Source of the DNA: Pempheris klunzingeri
Lineage: Eukaryota; Chordata; Actinopteri; Acropomatiformes; Pempheridae
NCBI RefSeq assembly: GCF_042242105.1
Contig: NC_092022.1
Location: forward strand, 13,388,001 to 13,452,000
Length of the DNA stretch: 64,000 nucleotides
Direction of reading: 5' to 3'
The position numbers and the translations under genes were made by a program. Shown here piece after piece: positions 27,970 through 39,046 of the stretch. The notes beneath the pieces were generated by a model. It worked only from the letters and a program-made list of their open reading frames with translations, did not search any database and was not told the origin of the DNA. Every line of letters begins with the position of its first letter. Position 1 is the first letter of the stretch.

Positions 27970-29390
27970 TAACACTGAAAACCGTTACCAGTGACTATAG
28001 GAAGTCAAACGTTAGTGGAAAAGAAGCATAAAGTAGCATAAATAGAAATATTGTATTTAAGTAGCCACTTCCCCAAAGACTGTGCTGAATACAGTACTTA
28101 AGAACATGTGCACATTATTACAGTTACTTTTTACCACTGGCTTGTAGACAAACAAGTATAAAGATGTAATTCAAAGAACAGAAATACTCAGAACTTGAGC
28201 ACTCTTAGTTTGTGAGAAAAAATCTGAAAAATGTTTTAAGATGTTGAACTTCTCTCATGAGCTGCTATTTCCAATGGGAACAGGGCCAGTGACATTTTGA
28301 TATCTCTCAGCTGTTTGATGTGGTCTTTAACTTCTGGTCTATGCAGGCAATGCAGGCAACACTGACCTCTTCTGGTTATCATGTGCTACACTGGGAGGAT
28401 TTCAATGCGAGTCATTTATCTAAAAGTCTGTGTGTCACAAAAGATTAAATAAAAACTAGAAGAGGTTTAATTTTTGAAAACATGGGAATTAATCACTAAT
28501 CACCTCCTAAGTTTTTTTTATATGCAGCCAGGATGCTGTACCTCTAACGAGGTTGTAAAATTAAACATGTTGAGGTAAACATTTACAACACTACTAAACT
28601 TGGTGCTATTCCATCACCGTACCAGCGAGATGGGCTTCACAGAAAATCGCAGATAAGCCAGTCAGTGTCAGTGTCAGTGTCAGTGTCAACTCATGTCAGT
28701 GACCTTCTGTGTTTGTGTGGGAGGAGGTGTGTGTATTCATACACATCTTCTACACAGTTTCTAAGAATACAAACTGTTTGCAAAAACAATGTGCATGCAT
28801 TCCTACATGCTCGTGTTTGGCATGTGTGTCTAAGATAGATACTGTATGCACATGTGACTGAGCTTGTGTGCACATATGTTCACATCCCCTATTAATGATG
28901 CATGTTGGAGTGCTTTATGTTTAGTATGTTAGTAACATCTAATGAGGTGTGAAATGCCACACATTCCAATGTATGGCAAGTCGAAGCTCCGAGGCTTAAA
29001 CATGCTGAGTGTGTGTGTGTACTTTGCATGAGATAAGGTCAGATAATGGTAAACTGTGTATGCCTGTGAGAGCAGAGGCGGTCAGGGGAAGAGAGATGGG
29101 AGTTTTGCAGTGCTCACAAAATCATATCTACACTGCTAAATATGATTACCTTACTTCTAGGCTTACACTATTTTACCCCTGTTGAAACTGGATGGCATGT
29201 CAGTAGAAGAGACACAGGTATGTCCGATTTTCTGACAATAAGCAAACAGTTAAAAAATATAAGATACACAAAAAAGGCAAGACTAGGAAAACAAATAATA
29301 AAATGAATGAAAAAAACATTAAAATCATTAAAAGAAAGTTTAAAATAGTGAGTTCAGAAAGTGACTTGAAAGAAGATTATTTGTTAGCCT
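27970..29390. other. Non-coding DNA between repeats
   Basis: No gene is seen. A hexamer repeat, (TCAGTG)n with about 4.5 copies, lies at 28662-28688. Short GT tracts occur near 29010. Confidence 0.5.
28662..28688. repeat. (TCAGTG)n hexanucleotide tandem repeat
   Basis: Four to five perfect tandem copies of a 6-bp unit, a short minisatellite. Confidence 0.85.
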
Positions 29391-29770
29391 CCCTGATCAT
29401 TCATCAACTGAGGTGCCCAAACAGAGAAGGCCCAGTCACCTTTAGTTTGAAGGTCTGACTGAGGACTGGCCTGGAATCAGCCAACCCATCAGAGGAACTC
29501 AGGTTACGTTTAGGCTTGGAGGGGGTCAGGAGGTCATCAGCCATATATTCTGGAGCTAACCCTCTACAAGCCTTAAAAGTGATCATTAAAATATTCTAAA
29601 ACAAATGGGAGCTAATGGATTGACTTTAAAACTGGTGGTTTTCTTCTGTTGGACCTGGTTATGAGTCTGGCTGCAGCATGTTGAATCAAAGGAAGTTTAT
29701 TGAGGTTCTGCTGGGTTGGGCAAGATTAGAGTTGATTACAGTAATCAAAAGCGGATGAAGTGAATGTTTG
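29380..29770 (-). mobile_element. Degenerate dispersed teleost repeat
   Basis: Read on the minus strand, 29404-29586 encodes a short frame with FKACRGLAPEYMADDLLTPS, a sentence-like motif often seen in fish interspersed repeats. The + strand text GGGAGCTAATGGATTGACTTTAAAACTGG, GGCTGCAGCATGTTGAATCA and GATTACAGTAATCAAAAGC (about 29605-29750) resembles a well-known family of teleost repeats. I recognise the pattern but cannot name the family with certainty or define its ends. Confidence 0.5.
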
Positions 29771-30397
29771 ACTCAGTTCTTGCCAAATGAGATTTTTTCT
29801 TTACATTTTAGAAATAACTAACTGTACATGCATGAGAAATAAAGACGGTGTTGAAATTGTTTGAATAGCCCACTGAAGTATGTCCTGCCCATGAGCTTAA
29901 GTCTTGAGAGATAAAGGTAGACATATCAAATTACCAGTATTTATTATTTGAAACAGTAAATGGTTTTAGTAATATATTGCACAACATATATATTGTATAT
30001 GAAAAGTTGAACTGTGAATCCATATGGCCTGTATGTGTGTTTTACAGAGCTGTGGTTCAGGGGGTCCAGATTGCAGGCATGAGGGGCCCGGCCTGCACTG
30101 GAGTCTGGCTCTAGAGTCCACAGGGGCTCCCACTTCAACTGGACACATTCCACAGGTACATAAACATTCACCACAGCAACACACAAAACAAAACACATGT
30201 AAGTTCAAGGGCCAAAGCTCTTCCTGTCACGGGGAAAATGGACAAAACATTTGTGTCTCAAACCAACACACTCAACTGAAAGAAATACTTTCATCAGTGA
30301 ATATCAAGAATATTTTCCAAATTAAAATCACTTAGCTTTTCAAGTCGATAACCTCAGAGACAGTTATACCCTTTATAGCAAATGGTTAAAAAGTTAG

Positions 30398-30698
30398 TGT
30401 AACAAGAGACTGTCTCTGGTAGGTTCTCCAGCACGTACAGACCAGACCGTACTCGGTACACACTCAACTGTTTTATTTTTCACACTCAACAATAGCTCAG
30501 ACTGGTGGCTCCTGCTCTGGCCATGCGTCTCCTCCCTCTCCCGGGTCATGGCGTGCTACCGCCTAAATAGGGAGAGAGGCAACTTACTGTACCTGTTCCC
30601 AGGTGCGCTGGTGTTACTTGCCTCTGTCCACCATCTCCTGGGCCAGCCCTGCAACTCTCTCCATTGCAGCTGAGCTCAAAACCAGCCACCCCTCCACA
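30398..30698 (-). mobile_element. Solo LTR with 5-bp target-site duplication
   Basis: The 301-bp segment begins TGTAAC and ends CCACA, giving the TG...CA termini of a long terminal repeat. It is flanked on both sides by GTTAG (30393-30397 and 30699-30703), a perfect 5-bp target-site duplication as made by Gypsy/ERV-type integrases. On the minus strand an AATAAA poly(A) signal (complement of 30472-30477) sits about 75 bp from the 3' end, as expected for the R/U5 boundary. No internal retroelement coding sequence adjoins it, so it is a solo LTR left by recombination. Perfect target sites and clean ends suggest it is fairly young. Confidence 0.8.
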
Positions 30699-30739
30699 GT
30701 TAGATTTGGTAGAAAGGTCTCTGCTGTTTTAGTGAGCTC

Positions 30740-31090
30740 TCAATGAATCCGAACAGTGGTGAGGATCCTGCTGAGATGGCTGAAAAAAACTCCCCACTTA
30801 ATAAGTATTTGCTTGGAGCGTACGCAACAAGTAAGTTGGATTGCCACTGGAGGTGATGTACATCGCCTCACCACTAGTAGATTAAAGTTGCACGTACTGT
30901 TTATAGTTTATATTACACTTCGTATTTATTTTTTTACCTGCAACATTTTGTACATTTTTATTTTTATTTTTCTTATTTATTTGTTTGTATTCATGGTGGT
31001 GGTCACTTTTACTTCTTTGCTATTGTAACACCAGAATCAATAAAGGGGATCAATAAAGTGTTTCTATCTATCTATCTATCTATCTATCTC
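30740..31090 (+). mobile_element. LINE-like 3' end with (TATC)n tail
   Basis: An AT-rich segment resembling the 3' untranslated region of fish LINEs (runs of TTTATTTATTT and TATTCATGGTGGTGG) ends in AATAAAGGGGATCAATAAAG and a (CTAT)n tail at 31060-31088. A short tandem-repeat tail is typical of several non-LTR families. No coding remnant is secure. It may belong to the same family as the reverse-transcriptase relic at 27.4 kb, but that is inference. Confidence 0.6.
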
Positions 31091-31149
31091 TTCAAAACTG
31101 GTCGATTTCTGATCTCAGGGAATAAAACCGCCCCCCAGCACCAGCATCA

Positions 31150-31740
31150 GAAAGGGAAGCTTGAAATAGTCTGTGCTAGAGCCCTGGTGCTCGAATTAAC
31201 AGCCTTACCTCCACTATCTTGCCCCTCGGGGACACCGTAGAGGCCATTCCTTTGCGCTCTCCTGTCCCAGCTGGAGCCCCATCCGTCGCACCTCCACACA
31301 GCTCGTCCCATATAAGTTCCATCATGCACACTGCATCTGGCACAGCTTCAAAAACATCCTCACCCGTCGTGGTGCTCTTTAGACTGCTAAGATCAAGCAG
31401 CTCCTCCGTAATGCAAAAGTGATCGTCATTAGTTATTAGCTGTGCTCTCATCCCACACCACGTCTGAAACTTTCTACACTCACTTGCTCTCTTATGTTTC
31501 CTTAATTCTGCCATTTTGGGTCACCTGTAGCAAATTTCTTCTTCGAGTACTCATTTTATAGAGAAGCTGCCTCGTTCAAGACAGTTACTCCACCTAGCGG
31601 TGAGACTAAGAAGTACAATACAGTCCAGCGCAAGTTCCATGTGTGGGCCATACTCCAATACATTTTTAGAATTTCCTGCGGGCCAATGAAAATTGGACCA
31701 CGGGCCGCAGTTGGCCCGCGGGCCGTAGTTTGGACACCCC
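31150..31740 (-). mobile_element. Internally deleted hAT transposon fragment
   Basis: On the minus strand the frame at 31514-31176 opens with MAELRKHKRASECRKFQ. This matches the start of GTF2IRD2-like/hAT transposases that have been spread across vertebrates. It then jumps to an internal motif, TDGAPAGTG-RKG, corresponding to the transposase TTDGAPSMTG block, so most of the protein is deleted. At 31680-31734, CGGGCCGCAGTTGGCCCGCG followed by TTTGGACACCCC is the characteristic GC-rich end of this hAT group (CAGGGGTGTCCAAA in the forward direction). The opposite end was not found. The product cannot be functional. Confidence 0.75.
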
Positions 31741-31744
31741 AGCT

Positions 31745-32325
31745 ATACAGGATGATTAAAATGTATCTCTTTAGGCATCAAGGTAAACACTTGCAATACC
31801 AATGTTAATGAATTCACATGTAATCCAAATGAATAAATTAATACACAGATTCAATAGCAGAACAGAAAACTAGTACAACATCACCTGCAAGCATGCAGAA
31901 GCCATGAATACCAATAATTAATTTATTCATCACAAAGTGACACAGCAAACTCCTCTTTCCTGGTATCTGTACTGGGGGCTGATAGACAACCTGCTCACCG
32001 TGGGCAGCACCACCATTATTTACTCTTTAGGCAATTGATCCAAAATGAAAGTACAGACTGTATCAGGTCAGTTCAGATCGTCACCAGCAGACAGTGATAA
32101 GTGGCAGGTTATAATGTCCACACTGCGCACCTGTACGAATGTGATTGGATGGTAGGCCTACTAGCCACATAGCTGTGAATGAGTGAGGTAAACAGCAAAC
32201 CTTAATATTTTGTACCTGGTTCTAGAAAATACTTCGTATTAGAGATTTATTTGTTTCTTTTCAGTCAGTATGTATTTACCCTAGATATAAGCATGACACT
32301 GAACTTTTTTTCTTGTCCTCGGATC
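31745..32325 (+). other. Sequence directly upstream of the ngf coding exon
   Basis: AT-rich, probably intronic. It ends in a polypyrimidine stretch (about 32305-32320) and an AG at 32326-32327, which serves as the splice acceptor for the coding exon, 11 nt before the ATG. Nothing else is recognised. Confidence 0.6.
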
Positions 32326-32338
32326 AGGACGTGTGCCC

Positions 32339-33229
32339 ATGAGGTCGTCACCACTGGTCCTGCTCCTCCTGATCGGCGTCCAGGCTGTACTGAACATGGG
32401 AGGTGGATTGGCCCAGAGCGCCGGGGCAGCCAACCACAAAGTAGGACAGCAGACGGCAGCCAATCACAGAGCAGGACAGCAGCAGACAGCAGCAAGGGAC
32501 CACCTTTCTGAACACCATTCTTCACAGGAGCATCGAAGGACCAGCCACAACAGGACCAAGAGGCCCCATCGGGCTGCTTCACACACCAAGGATAGGAGCC
32601 CTGTCGTTGGACACTCCACACCGGCTTCCCCCCCTGACCCCTCCGCCCCAGTGGTGGACCCCAAGCTCTTCTCCAAGAGACATTACCGCTCCTCGCCCCG
32701 TGTTGTCTTCAGTGAGGTGCCCCCATCATATGATGCCCTGGAAGGTGAGGGCTATGACACTGAAGGGGTGAGGGGGGTGAGGGTAAGACGCAGAGCAGGT
32801 TCGCACACCATGCACCGAGGAGAGTACTCAGTATGTGACAGCATAAATACCTGGGTGGGCAACCTGACACGAGCCACAGACATAGCTGGGAATGAGGTGA
32901 CAGTACTCCCCAACGTTACAATCAACAATGTGGTGAAGAAACAGTTCTTCTATGAGACCACCTGCCGTTCCCCCACGCACAGAGGCTCCGGGACTGCAAA
33001 CGGGGGGAGGCCAGGCGGACGGGGTGGCAAACAGGGCTCCAAATCCGGCAACTCAGGCTGTCTCGGCATCGACAGTCGCCACTGGAACTCCTACTGCACC
33101 AACACACACATATTCGTAAGCGCCCTGACCATCTTCAAGGAACGGACAGCCTGGCGTTTCATCCGCATCAACGCCGCATGTGTGTGTGTTCTCAGCCGGA
33201 AGTCTTGGGCGGGACGACTGGGGCACTGA
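32339..33229 (+). CDS. ngf: Nerve growth factor precursor (NGF, neurotrophin-6-like form)
   Basis: A single intact coding exon of 296 codons, as for all neurotrophins. The product is a secreted, homodimeric cystine-knot growth factor acting through TrkA and p75NTR. The start chosen is the first ATG after an acceptor AG at 32,326-32,327, followed by a hydrophobic signal peptide (residues 1-20). The pro-domain (about 30-150) includes the conserved VDPKLF and [11 protein letters not shown] segments and a basic furin site, RVRRR, at 148-152. The mature part carries [14 protein letters not shown]-like TINN and HWNSYC, and six knot cysteines at 166, 209, 241, 253, 281 and 283. N-glycosylation sequons lie at N175 and N192. 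Between C209 and C241 are 31 residues, versus 9 in human NGF. This is a 22-residue Gly-rich basic insertion like that of Xiphophorus NT-6. The neighbour tspan2 supports orthology. Paralogue naming (ngfa or ngfb) is not attempted. Confidence 0.97.
   Translation: MRSSPLVLLLLIGVQAVLNMGGGLAQSAGAANHKVGQQTAANHRAGQQQTAARDHLSEHHSSQEHRRTSHNRTKRPHRAASHTKDRSPVVGHSTPASPPDPSAPVVDPKLFSKRHYRSSPRVVFSEVPPSYDALEGEGYDTEGVRGVRVRRRAGSHTMHRGEYSVCDSINTWVGNLTRATDIAGNEVTVLPNVTINNVVKKQFFYETTCRSPTHRGSGTANGGRPGGRGGKQGSKSGNSGCLGIDSRHWNSYCTNTHIFVSALTIFKERTAWRFIRINAACVCVLSRKSWAGRLGH
32426..32488 (+). repeat. Direct repeat inside the ngf pro-domain
   Basis: Two tandem copies of a unit of about 30-33 bp encode [10 protein letters not shown] and [11 protein letters not shown] (about residues 30-50), followed by a partial third echo (AARDH). 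The repeat lies in the poorly conserved N-terminal part of the pro-region and does not break the frame. Confidence 0.8.
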
Positions 33230-33342
33230 CTGGGGAGGACAACTCCTGACCACTGAACTATGAACCAAGCACACACATTTCTACTAAACAGCCACTGCAG
33301 CTTTATTGCCAATACTGTAATCCCCTCCTCAACGCCTCCAAA

Positions 33343-33382
33343 CATACACACACACACACACACACTGACCACAGCATTCAGT

Positions 33383-33431
<49 letters not shown>
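33343..33431. repeat. Two (CA)n microsatellites in the presumed ngf 3' UTR
   Basis: CA tracts lie at 33343-33365 and 33383-33431, starting about 115 bp after the stop codon, so they are probably transcribed in the ngf 3' untranslated region. Confidence 0.9.
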
Positions 33432-33432
<1 letters not shown>

Positions 33433-33592
33433 CTTCATCTATCCAACCCTTTGGCCCCTGACCCTACCTCAGTCCGAGAAGACCTGGTTGTTTTAAATTA
33501 TGAGGACTGCATGTCATATTTATGGTTTATACAGTCACATATGAAAATATATACAGTATATGTATATATACAAAATGAATTCAAGCTTTTAA

Positions 33593-33644
33593 TGTTGTTG
33601 TTGTTGTTGTTATTGTTGTTGTGTTCATGCTGTTATTTATTAAA
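33593..33644 (+). terminator. GTT repeat and possible ngf poly(A) signal
   Basis: A (GTT)n tract (33593-33622) is followed by ATTAAA at 33639-33644, a common variant poly(A) signal about 410 bp after the ngf stop. No canonical AATAAA is nearer. The true end of the transcript cannot be fixed from sequence. Confidence 0.35.
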
Positions 33645-33719
33645 CACCTCAGTAATTGCCTGGTTTCTTGTGTCAGTAAACAGTATTGATGTTCACATTT
33701 TGGCTTAAAAGCTGCTCTG

Positions 33720-36700
33720 ATCAGTGCCGCTCCGTGTCTGCTCAACGTGTAAATAAGCATGTGTTTGCTAAAAAGTTCCATATCTTTATGGGGTGCTAAT
33801 ACATGATTGTGTTTACCACCATCAAGTGGCCAACAAATCATTTAATGTAAGATTTTAAAGGATGATACTGCAGTGCAGTTGTGCAAACCCAAAAGGGATC
33901 ACATGATTAGTGCAGTAGAAAAAAAGGAAAACTCAATTGCACTACAGTCTTTGTTTTTCCGTTGTCAAGTAACTCCGTGGTTAGTTACTTACATCCTCAG
34001 GACGCTAAAAACAATGCACTGTGCACCCTGTAGTGAAGTAAAGTTAGCTTTGCTTCATCTCACAATCACAAAACGTTGTGAAACACTGCACCCAACACCC
34101 CCAAATCCCAGACCCCCTAAATGCACTAAAATTAAAATTGAAATGAAATTAAAAGCAGACCTCACACCTCAACTAGCAATTCTACAAAATCTAAGATTGC
34201 CCCTCTGTCTCTTCAAATATAATTTTACTACCAGTGACTATTCTCAGTGTTATTCCAGAACTGGGGATAGCAGCCAGTGACAGAGCAGGAGTTACGTCAC
34301 AGCAGCACAAACATCCCTTGCATACTTGTACATGCATAGTCCAGGCTTATCCCAGGGTGAAGGAATGCGGTTCTCACCATACAGGCCTAGGAGCCCAGCT
34401 CTGCATTTCATACACACAGGGGAAGATGGATTGGCTGTGGTGTTCCTAGCAGCGCAGAAGAAATCCTGTCACCTTGGAAAAAAGGGGTAAACATAGCTGT
34501 GGGGAAATGTCTGCGAGCCTGTATGGGAGGGCAAGCTAAGAGTCACGCATACAGGTGGGTGACAAATTTGGTCCAAAATCACCCAGAAGCTCTTAATAAG
34601 ATTGAGATCCGGTAAATGAAAGCACCATAGCAGATGATTCACCATTCACTCACACCATTCACTAACCCCTCATCAAGTCATCTTTCCCTGTACCCAAGCT
34701 TCTGCATTTAGTATGGTTCTCCATTCACTTATTAAGGTAATTTCTATAATTTTAAGATAAGGGCATATCACTTCACCACTTCATCCAACAGATCCCAGAA
34801 ACTATATGCTGGTTTGGCAATAAAAAAAAAAAAGTATATAGTATACAGTACTCCACTAAAGAGCTGCACTGACCAAAAATATCTACTGGCCTCTTTTGAG
34901 CATTTAAGCATTTAAAAAGAATATTTAAGAACATGCACATATTTATAACTTTTGACACAGAGCCCCACTGTAAGACAGGTTGAAAAAAGTGGTAATAATG
35001 TCCTTGTCTTGAAAAACCAGCTGACCAACAATGAGTATTTGATCCTCTCTCTGAGGGTCTAGGGCTCTGGGGTAGTTGTCTGCTCTGACTAGCTGGTAAT
35101 TCAGGCCTGTATACTGCAGGGTATCTTTGTTTTAGCCAAGAAATGAGTGCCAACCACAGATATCTACAAAAGATGAGAGCATTTCATCTTAACCAACACA
35201 TAAATTCTCTTAGCCTACAATCAGTGTCTCTTACAGGGTTTTGTAAGAATCTGCTACCCTCTTGTGGTCAAGTTGAAAACCATGCCTGAGGAATGTTGGA
35301 GCCGGACGATTGGGGGAGGACACGGATGTCTCTCTCTATCTATCTATCTGTCTCACTTCTTGCTCTCTCCTGCAACTCTCCTCACATCATTACCCTCCCC
35401 ATATGCCAGGCTGTGCTTTCACCTTCACTAACGCTTCCGCTTCACAGATCATCCATGGTGCTTGTTCAGCACTGGATGTGTTGCTTGGCAACCTCATCAT
35501 AGCAAGGCTTTCTGATCAAAAGGTCTTTCAGACAGTGACCTCAGATCACTTCTCACTTTGGCAGGAGCTGCAGTCAGGCGGTGTGGTTTGTTAACCTTTT
35601 CCATTTTCTGGCAGTAGCTGAGAGCTTACAGAGGGTGTTAACGTGCACGTAAAAAGAGAGAAAGAAGAATTCTGGCTGCGCACTCTGCTCCTTCACAGAC
35701 CTACGAGTAGAGACAAGAGATTGCCTCTGTGTTTGTTTTTCTCACAACTGTCTGCTTTACTCATACATTTTTAAATAGTTTCCAGGTCAAATAGGCAAAC
35801 ATGGAGAATATACAGTGAATAAATAACTAAATCTACCCTCAACAAACAGCCAAAAAAATCATCAACAATTAACTTTTCTGTGACAATTAATGAGATCCTG
35901 GATCTTCTCCCAGCACATGAATGAAAAGCACAGCTGCTCAGGTGACTTGCCACCGAAAAACATTACCTCACAGTTAATGTTTGCAGTGTAACCAGAGGAT
36001 GGCGCTATGCTGCCATAGATAGAACTCTTTGCCACTTCTTAAGTCTCAAAGGGAGTTTGTTGTTGTGAGAACTACTTACTTAGTATTACTTTGAAAAACA
36101 AAAATAGCCTAAACAATGCGCTTGACTTTAGTTACAGCTTAATTCACTTCCAAATAAAGAGAGGCCATAGCTGACCCTCACAGCCGACAGATATCACAGT
36201 CTGTCATCAGTAATGACCTCAGAGCTGAGGAAAAGGCCCAGGGCCTGACCCAAACATGGGTGGAACAGACAGACGAATAACAACAGCTATTACTGATCCC
36301 AACCTCTCGACACTGAAGGAGAAACACAAGGACTTCCCACAAATTCTGAAGATACTTATATCAGCCAACACATCAGTTTAAATACGTTTAAATTTGGCTG
36401 GCTCGCAGCTGTAGCATATATGGTCATGGTTTCTGTTGGTTAAAAGAACAGAGCTCTTGATCACTCCGACCCCACGATGGACCTGTTAAGGATCATGTTG
36501 AGCTGTAACATGATCTAGTCAGTCATTTGTTATCTGTTTTCATGGAGGTTATGACCTACATGCATTTTTCGTGCTCACATGTTTGGAGCCACATAGCAAC
36601 TGAGCCACCAACAGCCCACAACAACCAACCAGCAGGGCCACAGTGGTCTCGTCCCAGTCCTATCAGCCTTTCCTCTTTAGGCACCGCTCTGGTTAGTGTC

Positions 36701-37655
36701 CAAACTAAACAGTTTTTGTTTTCTCTCCTTTTCTGATCTCCGCAATTCTTTACAGCTCTGACAGGTTTACATGGTTCGGTTTTGAGACGGACACATATGT
36801 GAAGGGCTGAAAAGAGCTCCATGTTGGTTACTATTCAAATAAATACATCATCTTTGCATTTGTTGTAGCCCTTCGCTCCCTCTCTCTGTCATTCCTGTCG
36901 GACTACATTTTCCCTCTCGCATTCAGCTTGGCAGACCACTTTGTTCCTCTATAAGGACATTTTATAATCAGTGCCCAATTTCCCAGTGATAAAATGAACT
37001 GCTCTTTGGATGTTCCTCCTGCTCTCCATGGTCGTTGGGAAAATATTTATGTTGAACATAGTGCTGCTGCTGAGTTACATGCTCCCAGTCGCTGATGACA
37101 CTGAGGGAAGAAATCCAGCGGAGGGGCTACTCTTTCCATTTCATTAGCAGTAGAGTTTAGTTTGTTTGCTCGGGGCTGATGCTTTGCACAAGTTTGGACA
37201 ATGCATTTTGGAATAAATTCAGAGAAATATGAACACTCAAGATTCAGAAATAGGTCCAATTTGTCCAGTACCTATGGATAAAATACAATGTAACCCTGAA
37301 AGCAATTATCAAAAACAACAACAACTGGGTGCAGTTTTGACCCAGTGATTTCTAGTTTTTTATTATCATTAAAATGTATTTTTTCTAAAAATTAAAATTA
37401 AAATTCAAAATTCAAAAACTGACTTCTGCCTCATCTTTTCAGGGCAGTTCTTATTCAAACAGATTTTCATAAAAAGTTTAAAGATTCCATTAAATGAGGA
37501 GGACAGTGGGTTATAAACTTCAAAATCATTATTTCATCACTCCAGGACTAAGTTATGGGAAGCAAAAAGAAAGAAACAGAAACTATTTTAGCTCTCAGTC
37601 TATCATCTGAGAATTAACAAACTAGTCTTATTGATACATTTATAGGTAACTTCCT
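33720..37655. other. Intergenic DNA between ngf and tspan2
   Basis: No gene is seen. Short frames lack family features. Minor tracts include (CTAT)n near 35333-35350 and poly(A) near 34822. Confidence 0.55.
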
Positions 37656-37906
37656 TATATACACTGTTGCCCATAAAGTTGGAATAAAATGGGTTTTTTT
37701 ACCTCTTCTCATGAAATGATTGTGACAATGTGATTTATTCTTGATAAATAAAGTGTATATCTTCTCAACTTTATTGATCAAACTCTTCCAAACATATCAC
37801 AGTGAAACCTAAACCACAATGAACCTTTGCAAACTGTGTATTCAGGCTTTAACAAAATTGGGGGTATTGAACAATTATTCCAACTTTATGGGCAACAGTG
37901 TATATA
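37656..37906. mobile_element. Mariner/Tc1-type MITE with perfect inverted repeats
   Basis: A 251-bp element is bounded by perfect 31-bp inverted repeats (37656-37686 and 37876-37906, including the flanking TA steps). The core of each end reads CACTGTTGCCCATAAAGTTG. TA at the outer edge fits the TA target duplication of the Tc1/mariner superfamily. The interior has no coding capacity, so it is a non-autonomous miniature element. Identity of the two ends over 31 bp suggests fairly recent mobility. Confidence 0.9.
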
Positions 37907-37909
37907 TTT

Positions 37910-38925
37910 TCTTTTTGGTTTGTTTTTTTACTCTTTCCTTTTACACATAAGAAGCTTCACTGCACCAACACCTGGTTTGAATACACAATGAAGGTTTAGG
38001 AAAGGTTGTTGTGTTATGACAATTAGGAAATTATGCAACAACCCCCCCTCCCACCTCTATCATGTTTATCTTGTAAAAGGAAGTTGAGTGAATCCAGTTA
38101 TCTAGCAATGTGATTACAAAATGGAACAGGTCTTTTGAAACAGTTGATTTCTGCATAGAGGCTGGGCTTTCCCTTGCTTATTTGGTCAGTCAAAAGAATT
38201 ATATTTTCTCTGTGCACGAGGTTTAACTTAGTAATTATGTAATTAAATAGGCTGGCTCTGTGCATGGTGACATTTTAAGTGATTAGCCCTAATGTGTCAT
38301 AATCCCATGATAAACATGAGTGAAATAGCCATGTGAACAGTCACTGTTGAAGAGTTAAATCACACACTTGCGTCACTTCCTTTCAAACTGCGTCTTTACT
38401 CTTGCCACATATTGAAGGTGTGTGAGGACAGTGGATGGTTAAAGTATTGAAGCAAAATATGAAAGGAATGTACAGTATATGAAACAACAGCAAACAATGA
38501 TAGGCCCACACACATGAAATGAAAGAAATTATGTTTTGTCACCAAACCAATTTGTCAGACAATGTGATGAAAATATCACATTGCAAAGAAATAGTTCAAG
38601 TACCATAACCCAAGTGACAATATTACAATGCACAAACCTCGCTGGTTAGAAGGCTACCACATGATAGTGATAGTGTATGTGTTGCCAGTTTTATGCTTAT
38701 TTTCTGTGAGTGATCCTTTTATTGTGTTGTTGGTTGTTTTTCCTGCCCAGATTTTACCACCAAGTGCCATGAGGTTACAAACAAATATAAGTAAAAATAA
38801 AAAGAACATACAGTGAACATCAGTTTATGGGTAAATGTTTACGTTTTGTTATATGGGAACCTAACATTTGTGCCAAGTCCCCATCGTGTAGTCTCGGTCC
38901 CCCTTTCAGCCCCCCTCTGTATTAT
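37910..38925. other. Intergenic DNA upstream of tspan2
   Basis: AT-rich. A C-rich run lies at about 38041-38050. No gene or repeat family is recognised. Confidence 0.5.
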
Positions 38926-38968
38926 TAAAAGGGGCGGTCTGGAAAGAGTTTAAGCGGATCCTGCGGTG

Positions 38969-39046
<78 letters not shown>

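Noticed and set aside
32464..32676. Minus-strand frames opposite ngf
   Set aside because: Shadows of the strongly supported ngf exon on the other strand.
33260..33496. Histidine/threonine-repeat open frame after ngf
   Set aside because: Translation of CA microsatellites in the 3' UTR.
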